Notes: generated by a model not told the origin, from the sequence alone. A stretch of 45,929 bases of DNA from JAHEEL01 sp034660035 (GCA_034660035.1 JAYEIJ010000040.1:1-45929); one strand, 5' to 3'. Shown: positions 1 to 9,469, numbered from the stretch's first letter. A program made the numbers and translations.

Positions 1-1185
1 ATGTGGGCGAATTGGGAGAACCGGACGCTGCTCGAAGGCATGGCGGCGTGGAACACCGTCGAGAACAGTCGGGCTGGGGCTATGCCACCCGGGTATCCCC
101 CCGGATCGTCGGAGTGCATCGAGGGTTGGATGGGCCTCGCCGCATTGACCTTGAATCCCCACTTCGGCACGGCCCCGGGGATCACAGCCGCTGAGCAAGC
201 ATCCGTTGAATGGAGCCACTTCGATGACGCCGTCAACATCTACGGCATCGCTGCGGACGGCCATCCCGCGCGTACGTGGAGCAACGTCGGTGTGCAGTAC
301 GGCCTCGAAGCCGTGGCCGAGGGCAACATCACGCCCGAGCAGTTCATCAACCTGAACGCCAACGCCGGTTCGTGGAAGAACGAATCGGACATGGTCCAGG
401 AGAGATGCCCGTACATCGGGGAGCTCTGTGCCTTCGTGGATCCGACGGTGACACCGCCGTTCCCCGGCATCTGGCCCGACCAGTTGGACCCGTGGAGCTG
501 GAACAACATGGCGCTGTCGGCAGACGGCGGACTCACCCCTGCGCCGCGGGTGACCGCCGATCCGGGGGCCGTTGAGGCGGCGTACGATCGCGGGCTCGTC
601 AACATCGGCGATATCGACATCCCGATGATCGACTGGAGGAACTACCTCGAGCGTGAGCTCGACATGCACAACTCGCATCAGTCATTCGCCAGCCGCCAGC
701 GGCTGCTGAACTACGACGGCGATGCCTCCAATCAGGTCATCTGGTTCACGGATGTGGCTGAAGGACAGGGGCGCTTCGACCAGACGCCGATGGCGTTCGA
801 GGTCATCGACGAATGGATGAGCAACATCGCCGACAACCCGGGCGGCGGGGTCGCAGGGAACAAGCCGTCGGCTGCCGTCGATTCATGCTTCGACGCCGAC
901 GGCGAACTCATCGCCGCCGGGAGCGACGTGTGGTCCGGGATCCTCGATGACGGATCCGAGGGGACCTGCACACAGCAGTTCCCGATCTTCTCGACTTCGC
1001 GGATCGTGGCCGGCGGCCCGATCACGGGTGACGTGTTCGTGTGCGAACTCATGCCCGTGTCTGAAGCGATCGGGCGGGGCGATTACGGGTCCTGGACACC
1101 CGGGCCCGGTGAGGTCGTAGCGCTCGAGACGATCTTCCCGACCGGCGTCTGCGACTACTCAAAGGGTGATGCGAACAGGCCGTAG
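1..1185 (+). CDS. DUF6351-like protein, 3' part
   Basis: The reading frame is open from base 1 and ends at TAG 1183-1185, so it is probably cut by the window edge; the ATG at base 1 need not be the true start. The visible 394 residues resemble the C-terminal half of large exported actinobacterial proteins of the DUF6351 family. Telling features are the VGVQYGL segment (residues about 96-102), a DMHNSHQSF-like segment (about 223-231), an EVIDEWMSNI helix (about 270-279) and the C-terminal IFPTGVCDYSKG ending. Cysteines are spread as in secreted proteins. DUF6351 proteins look like alpha/beta-hydrolase (tannase or depolymerase type) relatives, but the activity is not established and I assign none. 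A strong bidirectional hairpin follows the stop codon. Confidence 0.6.
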   Translation: MWANWENRTLLEGMAAWNTVENSRAGAMPPGYPPGSSECIEGWMGLAALTLNPHFGTAPGITAAEQASVEWSHFDDAVNIYGIAADGHPARTWSNVGVQYGLEAVAEGNITPEQFINLNANAGSWKNESDMVQERCPYIGELCAFVDPTVTPPFPGIWPDQLDPWSWNNMALSADGGLTPAPRVTADPGAVEAAYDRGLVNIGDIDIPMIDWRNYLERELDMHNSHQSFASRQRLLNYDGDASNQVIWFTDVAEGQGRFDQTPMAFEVIDEWMSNIADNPGGGVAGNKPSAAVDSCFDADGELIAAGSDVWSGILDDGSEGTCTQQFPIFSTSRIVAGGPITGDVFVCELMPVSEAIGRGDYGSWTPGPGEVVALETIFPTGVCDYSKGDANRP

Positions 1186-1200
1186 ACGGCAATTGACGCC

Positions 1201-1243
1201 TGGTGCCCGCGGGATTCCCCATTTCCGCGGGCCCCCGGCACCA
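1201..1243. terminator. Bidirectional hairpin between convergent genes
   Basis: GCCCGCGG (1205-1212) pairs perfectly with CCGCGGGC (1225-1232) around a 12-nt loop; outer TGGT and ACCA extend it with a bulge. It lies 15 nt after the stop of the DUF6351-like gene and about 50 nt past the stop of the convergent beta-propeller gene, so it could serve both. There is no long T-tract on either side, as is common in high-GC actinobacteria. Confidence 0.55.
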
Positions 1244-1294
1244 TATAGGACGCTACCAACCCTGGGTACGCGTGCCGGGTTCCATCGTCTGCGC

Positions 1295-2704
1295 TCAGGG
1301 GTTCAGCGGCGTGAGGAGCTCCGTGGTCTCCCCGGTGTCGAGGTCGATCGCCCATACGTCGCCGTCGGCGTTCGGCCCGAAGTTCGGGTTCACGCCGTGG
1401 ATGAAGACGAGGCGATCGTTGATCGAATCGCCGACCATGGCCTCGAACTGGTAGGGCAGGGAACCGCCCCGGATCGCGAAGCATGGGGTCCACGCCGAAG
1501 TATCCACGTCGAAACCACAGACCTCACCCGGGAACCTCGTTCTGAAGACATCGCCATCGTGCCAGACACCCTTCGCGACGTATGCCGTGTCGCCTGCAGA
1601 GGCGTACTCCTCTCCCACCAATCCGCAGACGCCGCCGGGAGTCGGGGTCGAGATGAGGGTCGTCTCGCCGGTGCGGGGATCGACCAGGGCGGTGACGTCG
1701 TGGATGGAGCCGAAGATCAAGCGATCGATCTCTCGTGAATAGCCGAGCAACCCGAAGCAATCCTCCCACCGCAGATCTCCGAGACGCCCTACCGGCGTCG
1801 CGGTGTTGGTGTCCACGTCGTAGGCCCAAAGCTCTACGTGGTCGTCATCTGTGAAGCGGGTCGTGATGATCAGACCCGAGACGGGGTCGTACACGCCGGC
1901 GGATGGTTTGAACCGGTTGACACCGGGACCCAGGAAGGCGAGGGGGAGCCAGGTCCACGTATTGGTGTTGGCATCGTAGACGTGGCCTCCGCCGAGGGCG
2001 ACGGTCACGTCGGAGTCGACGTCGTAAACCAGGCTGCCGCTGGACACGCCTCTCGTTGCTCCGGTGGCGTTCATCTGATGCCACGTGTTCGTGCAGACAT
2101 CGAACGTCCACGTCTCGTCGGAGGAGTCGAGGTAGACGACGCGGCCGGTGCGGGTGTCGAAAGCACCGGCTTCGCCACCGGCATCGGAGACAGGCCCGAT
2201 GACCGGCTCATCCTGGCCTGCCGGCCCAGGCGTATCCGGGTCGGCGCCCTCGGGGCAGGTAGCGGCCGGTGGAGCGGCCTTGGCCCGGGTGTCGGTGAGG
2301 ATCGGGTTCCAGGCCCCTGCTACGGGGAGGATCGTCGTTCCGGGTGTCGTCGCGGATGTTGCCGCGACCGTTGTCGTCGGAGACGGTGCCGGCTGGTCGG
2401 CCACGTCCGGTTGGCTGGGTCGCACGAGAGCGAGCACGCCGAAGACCGCCAGGACCAACAGCAGCGCCGAAGCGAATGCGATGGCGGGCCTGAGCCGCCG
2501 GAACCGCGATTCGCGGGTTGCCCTACCGGAGGGAAGTTCCTGCGACTGCGCGGCGGGTTGGCGATCTCTCAGGTCTGTGGCTTCTCTTCTCTCCTGTTCG
2601 ATCTGCATGGCGAGTTCGGCCAGTTGACCGTCCGTGATCATGTCGACGTCGGGCGTCGGGTTGGCGTTGCTCATGCGCTCGAGGATGTCTTCATGGTTCA
2701 TCAC
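1295..2704 (-). CDS. Membrane-anchored beta-propeller protein, probable sigma-factor partner
   Basis: This 469-aa protein has an N-terminal cytoplasmic part of about 70 residues, one transmembrane helix (about residues 73-93), a Pro/Ala/Thr-rich linker and a long extracytoplasmic region with kelch/galactose-oxidase-like repeats (segments such as AFDTRTGRVVYLD, TWTFDVCTNTW, LWAYDVDTNT, VWAIDLDTGE). The start is GTG 2704, 9 nt after AAGGAGG, and it overlaps the stop of the upstream ECF sigma gene by 4 bp (GTGA). This translational coupling, the topology and the sigma neighbour suggest an anti-sigma or signal-sensing role. I do not see a clear HxxxCxxC zinc anti-sigma motif, so the anti-sigma function is inferred from position. 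The propeller would be the sensor domain outside the membrane. Confidence 0.75.
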   Translation of the reverse strand: MMNHEDILERMSNANPTPDVDMITDGQLAELAMQIEQERREATDLRDRQPAAQSQELPSGRATRESRFRRLRPAIAFASALLLVLAVFGVLALVRPSQPDVADQPAPSPTTTVAATSATTPGTTILPVAGAWNPILTDTRAKAAPPAATCPEGADPDTPGPAGQDEPVIGPVSDAGGEAGAFDTRTGRVVYLDSSDETWTFDVCTNTWHQMNATGATRGVSSGSLVYDVDSDVTVALGGGHVYDANTNTWTWLPLAFLGPGVNRFKPSAGVYDPVSGLIITTRFTDDDHVELWAYDVDTNTATPVGRLGDLRWEDCFGLLGYSREIDRLIFGSIHDVTALVDPRTGETTLISTPTPGGVCGLVGEEYASAGDTAYVAKGVWHDGDVFRTRFPGEVCGFDVDTSAWTPCFAIRGGSLPYQFEAMVGDSINDRLVFIHGVNPNFGPNADGDVWAIDLDTGETTELLTPLNP

Positions 2705-3264
2705 GATCCGCCGCCTCCTTCCGATGAAGGTCGTGGAATCTGTCTCTCTGCCCTCGAAGAAGGCCTCTCGAGGTCACGGGCGAGCTGCTTGGTGATGCGA
2801 TAGATCCGCTGCGCAATGGCATGAGCCGATGTCCCGATCATGTCCGCGATCTGGCTGTGCGGGAGTTCCTCCCATACGGCCAGTCGGAGAATCTCCTGGT
2901 CCTCGGGACGAAGCCGGGCTACCGCATCGAGCATTTCCCGGTCCTCTGCTCGCCGCAACACGATCACCTCCGGCGATGGATCCTCCGGGGGATCGATGTC
3001 GGCCAGTTTCCGGCCCAGGGCGGCGGAACGGCTGCGGCTTCGTCGCTGGTTGGAGAGCACTCTGCGTGCCACGCCGTAGAGCCAAGGCAAAGTGTGATCC
3101 CCCGATGGCACCTCATCGATCCGGCGCCACGCCACGAGGAAGGTCTCGGCGGCGCCGTCTCGAGCCGACGTCGCATCGGTGCGACGGAGGAAGTACGCCA
3201 GAACCCGGCGTTGATTCTCCTGATACATCTCCCGAAACTGTCGGTCGGCAAGGTCCGTCTGCAT
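2701..3264 (-). CDS. ECF-type RNA polymerase sigma factor
   Basis: This 187-aa protein has the two-domain build of group 4 sigma-70 factors. Region 2 is at about residues 8-75 (YFLRRTDATSARDGAAETFLVAWRR, then LPWLYGVARRVLSNQRR), and region 4 is a helix-turn-helix at about 115-165 (LRPEDQEILRLAVWE, SQIADMIGTSAHAIAQRIYR). It would direct RNA polymerase to alternative promoters. A GTG at 3267 precedes the ATG at 3264. The Shine-Dalgarno AGGAG sits 6 nt before the ATG but only 3 nt before the GTG, so the ATG is preferred. It is the first gene of a two-gene operon with the membrane beta-propeller protein. It is divergent from the MNT gene at 3613, with about 350 bp between. Confidence 0.9.
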   Translation of the reverse strand: MQTDLADRQFREMYQENQRRVLAYFLRRTDATSARDGAAETFLVAWRRIDEVPSGDHTLPWLYGVARRVLSNQRRSRSRSAALGRKLADIDPPEDPSPEVIVLRRAEDREMLDAVARLRPEDQEILRLAVWEELPHSQIADMIGTSAHAIAQRIYRITKQLARDLERPSSRAERQIPRPSSEGGGGS

Positions 3265-3547
3265 CACCTGCTCCTGGGCTCCTCAATGGAGTTGTGTCCG
3301 GCATACAGCATCTATCAGGACGATTCTCGATGGAAGGGCACAACGACCCACTCGACTCATACCGACGCGATTCCGGGCCAAACCGCACACCACTACCAGC
3401 CGGTACGCAACGTTCGACTCTCCGTGTCTACTGATCTGGATCATGCGCAAGGCGGTCCGAAATCCAGATAGGGCGAGGGTTTCATGCCGTTCGCCCGTTC
3501 CGGCAGTGTGTCGCCAACCGTGATTGTGGAAACGGTCGGGAGTTCGC

Positions 3548-3590
3548 TTGACAACCAAGCCATATTGTAGACATACTTACCATATGGTAA
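3548..3590 (+). promoter_or_regulatory. Promoter and palindromic operator of MNT gene
   Basis: TTGACA (3548-3553) and CATACT (3572-3577) are spaced 18 bp apart. They are followed by the perfect 14-bp palindrome TTACCATATGGTAA (3577-3590), which covers the expected transcription start. This fits autorepression by the winged-helix protein encoded at 3613. The rest of the sigma/MNT intergenic stretch (3265-3547) shows no convincing gene. Confidence 0.55.
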
Positions 3591-3612
3591 TCATTCTGAC
3601 CATTGGACAATC

Positions 3613-4185
3613 ATGACTACTGACTATCGCCACCCGATCCAGCAAATTGTCACCGGAGCGCGAGGGAAGATCCTCGAGGCGATCATCCGCACTCACAACA
3701 CCTACCCGGTACGCCAATGGGCGCGACGCTGCGACGTCTCGCACGTGCAGGCAGGCAAGCTCCTCCAAGAGTTCGCCAACATGGGCCTCGTCCGTAGCGA
3801 GCCACGCGGCCGCAACATCGAGTACACCCCCATCACCGAGAGCCTCCTCTACAAGCAGTTAGCCGCACTCGACACAGTGGCGCTTGCAGTGACGCCCATC
3901 GCTCGCGAGCTTCTCGACGCGCCCGCGGACTCGATCGTCGGGATCTTCGGATCGGTCGCCCGGGATTCCTTCGGTCCGGGTTCAGATCTCGATGCCTTCG
4001 TCATAGGCGACTCGAACGGCACGTGGCTCTACGAGTGGCAAGCTGCGCTGGAGACAAGAATCGGCATCTCTGTCAACGTCCTCGCCTTCACCCCCGCCGA
4101 ATGGACCGAGGCAGCGCAGAACGGCGAACGCATAGTCGCGGAAATCCGTCGCGATGGCGTTCTGTTGCAAGGATCGCTTCCTTGA
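3613..4185 (+). CDS. Winged-helix/nucleotidyltransferase (MNT) protein
   Basis: This 190-aa protein has an N-terminal winged helix (about residues 15-75) with a recognition region around VSHVQAGKLLQEF. A minimal nucleotidyltransferase fold follows, with GSVAR at 113-117 and the metal-binding SDLD at 124-127, and Asp also at 129-135 in the next strand region. In this family (polymerase-beta/MntA type) such proteins act as antitoxins that AMPylate or sequester HEPN RNases. The fused winged helix suggests it also represses its own promoter, which carries a perfect palindrome. A HEPN partner would be expected directly downstream, but only a 37-codon remnant follows. It resembles the two other winged-helix/MNT proteins of this window (35890-36528 and 40873-41505) but is more divergent. 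Confidence 0.8.
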   Translation: MTTDYRHPIQQIVTGARGKILEAIIRTHNTYPVRQWARRCDVSHVQAGKLLQEFANMGLVRSEPRGRNIEYTPITESLLYKQLAALDTVALAVTPIARELLDAPADSIVGIFGSVARDSFGPGSDLDAFVIGDSNGTWLYEWQAALETRIGISVNVLAFTPAEWTEAAQNGERIVAEIRRDGVLLQGSLP

Positions 4186-4295
4186 CGACGCGTCCCGACG
4201 AATCGATGCTCGACAAGGCGATCGACCGTCTCGTGCGGACGGCTCACACCCACATCGAATCGTCGATCGATATCGACGTCAGGCTCCCGTCGTAG
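4182..4295 (+). pseudogene. Possible remnant of HEPN partner gene
   Basis: A TTG codon at 4182 overlaps the MNT stop (TTGA) and opens a 37-codon frame reading MTTRPDESMLDKAIDRL and ending RLPS. The N-terminal helix with a following HIESS segment resembles the start of HEPN proteins, and the overlap geometry matches the other two MNT-HEPN pairs of this window. The remaining ~90 residues expected of a HEPN protein are missing and recD begins on the other strand 33 bp later. A chance frame cannot be excluded. Confidence 0.35.
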
Positions 4296-4328
4296 CCCGG
4301 AAGCTCAGCATCACCGGGACGTCGATGG

Positions 4329-6164
4329 CTACGTTCCGCTCCCCCACAGCCGCACGCCAAGGCCGGAGGCCCGTTCGACGGAGCGTTTGATGGCGTGGCG
4401 GATCACGGCTTCGTCGCCGACCAGGGTCACGCGGTCCGAAGCTCTCGTCACCGCCGTGTAAAGGAGCTCCCGCGTCAGCAGCCGCGACGATTCCGCGGGG
4501 AGTGCCACGACCACTTCATCGAACTGGGAACCCTGGCTCTTGTGGATCGTCATGGCGTGCACCGTGGTGTGGTCCCCGATGTGGGACCGTGGGAACGTCC
4601 GGATCCCGCCGCGGCCAAACACCACCTTCGGTCCGTCGTCGGTATCCACGGTGACGCCGATGTCACCGTTGAAGAGGTTCAGCCGGTAGTCGTTGGACGT
4701 GATCATCACCGGTTGTCCCGGATACCACTCGGCGCCGAATCGCAGGCCCGGGTACTGCTCATCGAGGGCGGCTTCGATGAGGTGTCGCCACCGATCGACG
4801 CTCTGCGGGCCGCGGTGGTGGGCACAGAGAACGGCGAGCCCGTTCAACGCTGCGAGGGCGTCGTTGATGCGCCCGGGATCCCGGGCCAACTCCACGAGGT
4901 TCGTCCGATGCCCGGTGATCCGCTCAACCAGAGCATCGAAGTCCTTCCGCGAGTCGCCGCGGATCCAGGCGAGGTCCTCTGATCCGCCGGACAACAGCTT
5001 GATCGCTTCGTCGGCGTTCCCGAGACGAACGGCGTCGGCAAAGCTGGCGATCTCCCCACCTTCGACGAACCGATGTACACGGTCCAGGACGACGACGTGG
5101 CCGGCGATCGGCGGCTCTGTCGGAGCCATCTCCTCCGGATCGGCGGATTCCGGCGGCCCCACGATGTCGGCAAGGACGGTGCCGGCCTCGATCGATTCGA
5201 GCTGATACGGATCGCCCACGAGCACCACGGTGGCGTCGTCTCGAACGGCCGAAAGGAGCCGGGCTGCGAGCGGGAGTGAGACCATCGACATCTCGTCGAT
5301 GATCACGAGATCGTGGGGAAGCCGGTTGTCCCGGTCGTGCACGAAGCGACCGCGAGCAGGGTGGTATCCGAGAAGCCGGTGGATGGTCGTGCCCTCGACA
5401 CCAAGGAGTTGCTCCCCCGCCTCTCCGCCGATCACGCCTGCTATCTCGGTGATCGCCTCGCCGAGCCGGGCCGCCGCCTTGCCGGTCGGTGCGGCGAGTG
5501 CAACGAGCGGGAACGGTTCATCGCTCTGAGCGAGGGCCGACAGCATGGCGGCGATCGTGTGGGTCTTACCGGTCCCGGGTCCGCCTGCGATGACGGCGAA
5601 TCGACCGGTGAGTGCCAGCTTGGCCGCGACCAATTGCCGCTCCGGAACCCGACCGTCCTCGTCTCTGAGGGCTTCGACGAGGTCGTCTTCGATCCCGGAA
5701 TCGAGGGGATCCTGTGCAGCACCGATCCGGTCCGCAATGAAACCGGCCACGAGGTCCTCGTAGGCGTGGTATCGCTGCAAGTAGAGGCGGTCATCGACGA
5801 GAACGAGCGGCGCGTCCCCTCCGCCGACGAGCGGACTGCCGGCGACGATCCGCTCCCATGCTTCGGGCGCGGGCCAGGGCAGAGCGTCGGTGTCGACGGC
5901 TTCGAGTCCGTCGACGAACACAGCGTCTTGCTGGGCGGCGAGTCTGATGCAGACGTGGCCGAATCGCGTGCCTCGCACGGCGAGCGCCGCGGCGAGAAGC
6001 GCATCCTGATCATCTTCCGAACGCTTCCGCCCGATCGTGGAGGCAGCCAGGACGTCGAGTGGCGCCAGAATGCCGGCATCGTTGAACACGGCGAGCAGAC
6101 CGTCGGCACCGATCACGATGTCCGGGTCGTCTGCTGCAGCACGCATGCGATCGGAGAGGCTCAT
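4329..6164 (-). CDS. recD: Exodeoxyribonuclease V subunit alpha (RecD)
   Basis: This 611-aa SF1 helicase is the 5'-3' motor of RecBCD, which processes double-strand breaks. Walker A GGPGTGKT is at residues 194-201, the DE box is in VIIDEMSMVSL, motif V/VI regions are IHKSQGSQFDEVVVALP and LLTRELLYTAVTRA near the C-terminus. The start chosen is ATG 6164, which overlaps the recB stop by 4 bp (ATGA); the longer open frame upstream only shadows recB. It is the last gene of recC-recB-recD. Convergent with the MNT gene and its HEPN remnant, with only about 30 bp between. Confidence 0.93.
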   Translation of the reverse strand: MSLSDRMRAAADDPDIVIGADGLLAVFNDAGILAPLDVLAASTIGRKRSEDDQDALLAAALAVRGTRFGHVCIRLAAQQDAVFVDGLEAVDTDALPWPAPEAWERIVAGSPLVGGGDAPLVLVDDRLYLQRYHAYEDLVAGFIADRIGAAQDPLDSGIEDDLVEALRDEDGRVPERQLVAAKLALTGRFAVIAGGPGTGKTHTIAAMLSALAQSDEPFPLVALAAPTGKAAARLGEAITEIAGVIGGEAGEQLLGVEGTTIHRLLGYHPARGRFVHDRDNRLPHDLVIIDEMSMVSLPLAARLLSAVRDDATVVLVGDPYQLESIEAGTVLADIVGPPESADPEEMAPTEPPIAGHVVVLDRVHRFVEGGEIASFADAVRLGNADEAIKLLSGGSEDLAWIRGDSRKDFDALVERITGHRTNLVELARDPGRINDALAALNGLAVLCAHHRGPQSVDRWRHLIEAALDEQYPGLRFGAEWYPGQPVMITSNDYRLNLFNGDIGVTVDTDDGPKVVFGRGGIRTFPRSHIGDHTTVHAMTIHKSQGSQFDEVVVALPAESSRLLTRELLYTAVTRASDRVTLVGDEAVIRHAIKRSVERASGLGVRLWGSGT

Positions 6165-9100
6165 GACCGGCCCTTCGACGCGAACCGTCGACTGAGTTCG
6201 ACGATCATCTCCGGCGGCGGATTCCACCGAAAGACGCCGCATCGTTCGCCGTCGACGATGGGGGTGTCGGCGCCGATCATGCCCCGCACGAAGAGATAGG
6301 CGGAGCCGCCGAGATGGTTCTGCGGATCGTATCCGGGGAGCCGCCACTGCAGGTATCGGTGCAACGCCACCTGGTAGATGGTCGCTTGAAGCAGGTAGTG
6401 GCTGTCTCCCATGACCCGGCTCATTGGCCCGTGGGCGTAGTCGGTGACGGCGGGGGCCTCCCCACGGGTCGGGAGGGTGTTCGTCTTGTAGTCCATGACG
6501 ACGTAGCGGTCGTGCCCGACCGCGCCGGGAATCACCGCGGTCAGATCGATGGCGCCGGTGAGATAGCCGCGGAACCGGTTGCCCGGAAGGTCGTCGAGGA
6601 CATCGGCGTAGCCGCGCAGCGGGTCACCCGCCGGGAGGTGGTCGCGAAGGACCCCGGCGATCTCACGAAGGTTCATGGCCCCGTCTGACGTGCGGACCGG
6701 GAACTCGAAGACCATCTCGTCGAGCGTTCGCCGTTCGGAAAGGTCACGAAGACGGACGGCGTCGTCGCTGGGTCCGAGCGGGGTGTTGATGACCCCGACG
6801 ATCCCATCGACCATGGCATCGACGTCGAGGTTCCACGAGGCTCGACGCACCGCCGTATCCACCTCCACCCGAACGGCATGCTCAAGGTCGTCGGCGTCGA
6901 AGGAGACGTTCTCGAAGATGTGGTGAACGAGTGTCCCGAAGGCCGCACCGCGGGGAAGCGCTGCCATCGGCATCGGCAAATCGGCGTCGGACACGTCCTC
7001 TGTTTCGATGTCGACCGTTTCGTCGTCGCGTTCCGGTTCCTCGTCGGTGTCCCGGCCGGCGGCGATCGGATGGTCGGGTGATAGCGACGTGAACGAGGCC
7101 CGTCGCCATTCGTAGTCAAGGCTCCTGTCGAAGCCCGCGACGGTCAGCACCGACTCGGTCCCGGCGGGCGGTTCGTATCTCGCGTTGTCGGGAATCTCTG
7201 TGACCGTCCGGACCTCGATGGTCCCATCGGCACGATCGGTGAGCCAGCGCAGATGCGCCGGGTCGTCGTCGTCGGACATGCCGCTGGTGAGGATCTGGTT
7301 GAGTTTCGTCTTCTCCACGTCGGCTGCCTCGTCGATCCACCACACGACCAGCCGGTGCCTGGCCCTGGTCATCGCGACGTAGAGGAGGCGGCTTTCCTCG
7401 GCGTCGCTCTCCGCCATGGCGAGGTTCTGGTGGGCGGTGAGTTCGGGATACTCCTTCCCTCCTACGTCGATGATCCGCCGGCCGAACGGTTCGTCGCTTT
7501 CGGGACCGTGGAACACGGGGATGCCGGGACGTCGGGTACTCCCTCCGTCCCAGAGGAACGGGCACAGCACGATCGGGTACTCGAGGCCCTTTGCTCCGTG
7601 GATGGTCTGGACCTGTACGGCGGCGGCGTCGGTCTCGAGCCGACGCTCACGGGCTTCGGCTTCGTCGGCGCTGCGTTCCTTCCCGGCGTCGCGGATCGAC
7701 TCCTCGATCCAGGCGAGCATCGATCCGAGGCGGTGGTCCCTCCATGCGCCGTTCATCGCCTCGGCGATGTGGGTGAGGTCGGTCATGAGACGTTCGCCGT
7801 CGGGGCGGCGGAGGACGCGCTCGACCAGGCCCGTACTGTGGGCGAGGTCGGCTGCGAGGGCGGAGATCCCGTCGGTCGACAGCAGTTCGTTCCAGCGGCG
7901 CATCTCCACCTGGAGTTCGATGGTGGCGTCGTCGTCGAGGGCGGCGACGGCGGAAAGATCCTTGCCGACGAGGATGCCCGTGGCCGCATATCGAACGGTC
8001 GAGACCAGGTCCGGTCGTTCGACGCCGAGGAGGAACCGTCGCCACTCGTCGGCAGCTTCCGTGACGAAGACGCTGCCCGATCTCGACGCGACCGACGGGA
8101 CTCCCCTCTTGGCCAGTTCGGCCCGCACCAGACCGACCTGCTTGCGGGTGCGGCACAGAACGGCGACGTCGCCGGGTCCGACATGCTCGCGTCCGTGCTC
8201 GCCGTCGATCTCGATCGCAGAATGCAGCAGACGCACCACACCTGCGGCGACGTCGGCAGCGACCATCTCCCGGGTATCGGGAGTCTTGAAGGCCTTGGCT
8301 CCCGTCATGCGTCGACTGATCGGCATCGAAGCGCCGAATCGGCGGATCGTCAGCGCCGGACCCGGTCCGTGCATGCGGGCACTCTCGTGATCGGGTGCGG
8401 GCCGGACCTTTCGGTACTCGATGCGGTCGTCGCCGAACGTCACACCGTCGAAAACGGTGTCCAGCGCCTTGATGAGTGGCCCGTCGCTTCGCCAGTTGGT
8501 GAGCAGGGTGCGCTCTGTCTCGGCCCGGTCGACGCTCGAGAGGTACGACTCGATGTCGGCGCCCCGGAAGGCGTAGATCGACTGCTTCGGGTCTCCGATG
8601 ATGACGAGCCGCGTCTCGTCGAACACGGAGTTGATGACCTCCCATTGGATCGGATCGGTGTCCTGCGACTCGTCGACGAGGGCGACGGCGAACCGCTCGG
8701 AGAGGATCTGCGCGGCATGTGCGCCGATCCCGGGGTCGGCGAGAGCGTCACGAGCTTCGAGGAGGAACTGGTCGAACCCTGCGCTGCCGCCGGCGCGCAG
8801 CCGCCGGTCGATCTCGCTGCGTGCTGCGACGGCGACCTCGGCCCGAACGGCGGGTTCGCCGGTGGTCGTGGTGGGGTCGGGAACGATGTCTGCGTCGAGG
8901 TTGGCCGTCACGGCCTTGGCGATGTCGGTGAGCGCGTTGGCGTCGACGAGGTCGGTGGCGTCGTCGGCGAACCGGGCGACGATCAGGTCGGAGACGACCT
9001 GCGAGACGAGTTCGGTATCGAGGGCGATGGGTTCGAGGTCGGGTGAGATCCTGGCGTGGAATCCGAGGTGGGAGAGCAGCCGGATGGCGAAACCGTGGAT

Positions 9101-9469
9101 GGTGTAGATCTGCGCCCGATCGAACCGGATGACGGCTTCGGTGAGCCGCTCGATGCTGCGATCCCTGGCCGCATCATCGGCGTCGAGGAGAACGCGGATG
9201 TGGTCGTCGGCGTCGGTGTCCTGGGCGTCGCCGGAGAGGATGCGGAGAGTCTCGACGAGCCGGTCGCGGATCCGCCCCTGGAGCTCGGCGGTGGCGGCCC
9301 GCGTGAACGTGACGACGAGGATCCGATCGATGGGGATACCGGCTTCGGCGACGAGGCGGGTGACCTGGGCGGCGATCGTGAACGTCTTGCCCGTTCCGGC
9401 GCTGGCCTCGATGACGCTGCGTCCCTCGGGGATCGGCTCGGCGGGATCGAACGGCTTGACCGTGGTCAT
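6161..9469 (-). CDS. recB: Exodeoxyribonuclease V subunit beta (RecB)
   Basis: This 1102-aa protein carries the 3'-5' UvrD-type helicase and the nuclease of RecBCD. Walker A ASAGTGKT is at residues 22-29, motif II is VDESQDTDPIQWE, motif IV/VI regions include QTIHGAKGLEYPIVLCPFLW and LLYVAMTRARHRL. The C-terminal RecB nuclease domain retains the catalytic GAIDL and VVMDYKTNT strands (Asp, and Asp-x-Lys), so the nuclease looks active. The start is ATG 9469, overlapping the recC stop (ATGA). The frame stays open well upstream inside recC, but that part is a shadow. Length is close to usual RecB proteins. Confidence 0.93.
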   Translation of the reverse strand: MTTVKPFDPAEPIPEGRSVIEASAGTGKTFTIAAQVTRLVAEAGIPIDRILVVTFTRAATAELQGRIRDRLVETLRILSGDAQDTDADDHIRVLLDADDAARDRSIERLTEAVIRFDRAQIYTIHGFAIRLLSHLGFHARISPDLEPIALDTELVSQVVSDLIVARFADDATDLVDANALTDIAKAVTANLDADIVPDPTTTTGEPAVRAEVAVAARSEIDRRLRAGGSAGFDQFLLEARDALADPGIGAHAAQILSERFAVALVDESQDTDPIQWEVINSVFDETRLVIIGDPKQSIYAFRGADIESYLSSVDRAETERTLLTNWRSDGPLIKALDTVFDGVTFGDDRIEYRKVRPAPDHESARMHGPGPALTIRRFGASMPISRRMTGAKAFKTPDTREMVAADVAAGVVRLLHSAIEIDGEHGREHVGPGDVAVLCRTRKQVGLVRAELAKRGVPSVASRSGSVFVTEAADEWRRFLLGVERPDLVSTVRYAATGILVGKDLSAVAALDDDATIELQVEMRRWNELLSTDGISALAADLAHSTGLVERVLRRPDGERLMTDLTHIAEAMNGAWRDHRLGSMLAWIEESIRDAGKERSADEAEARERRLETDAAAVQVQTIHGAKGLEYPIVLCPFLWDGGSTRRPGIPVFHGPESDEPFGRRIIDVGGKEYPELTAHQNLAMAESDAEESRLLYVAMTRARHRLVVWWIDEAADVEKTKLNQILTSGMSDDDDPAHLRWLTDRADGTIEVRTVTEIPDNARYEPPAGTESVLTVAGFDRSLDYEWRRASFTSLSPDHPIAAGRDTDEEPERDDETVDIETEDVSDADLPMPMAALPRGAAFGTLVHHIFENVSFDADDLEHAVRVEVDTAVRRASWNLDVDAMVDGIVGVINTPLGPSDDAVRLRDLSERRTLDEMVFEFPVRTSDGAMNLREIAGVLRDHLPAGDPLRGYADVLDDLPGNRFRGYLTGAIDLTAVIPGAVGHDRYVVMDYKTNTLPTRGEAPAVTDYAHGPMSRVMGDSHYLLQATIYQVALHRYLQWRLPGYDPQNHLGGSAYLFVRGMIGADTPIVDGERCGVFRWNPPPEMIVELSRRFASKGRS

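Noticed and set aside
7253..9046. Long open frame (about 600 codons) opposite recB
   Set aside because: The opposite strand encodes RecB with clear motifs. Long antisense frames are a by-product of G/C-rich third positions, and no family resemblance is seen.
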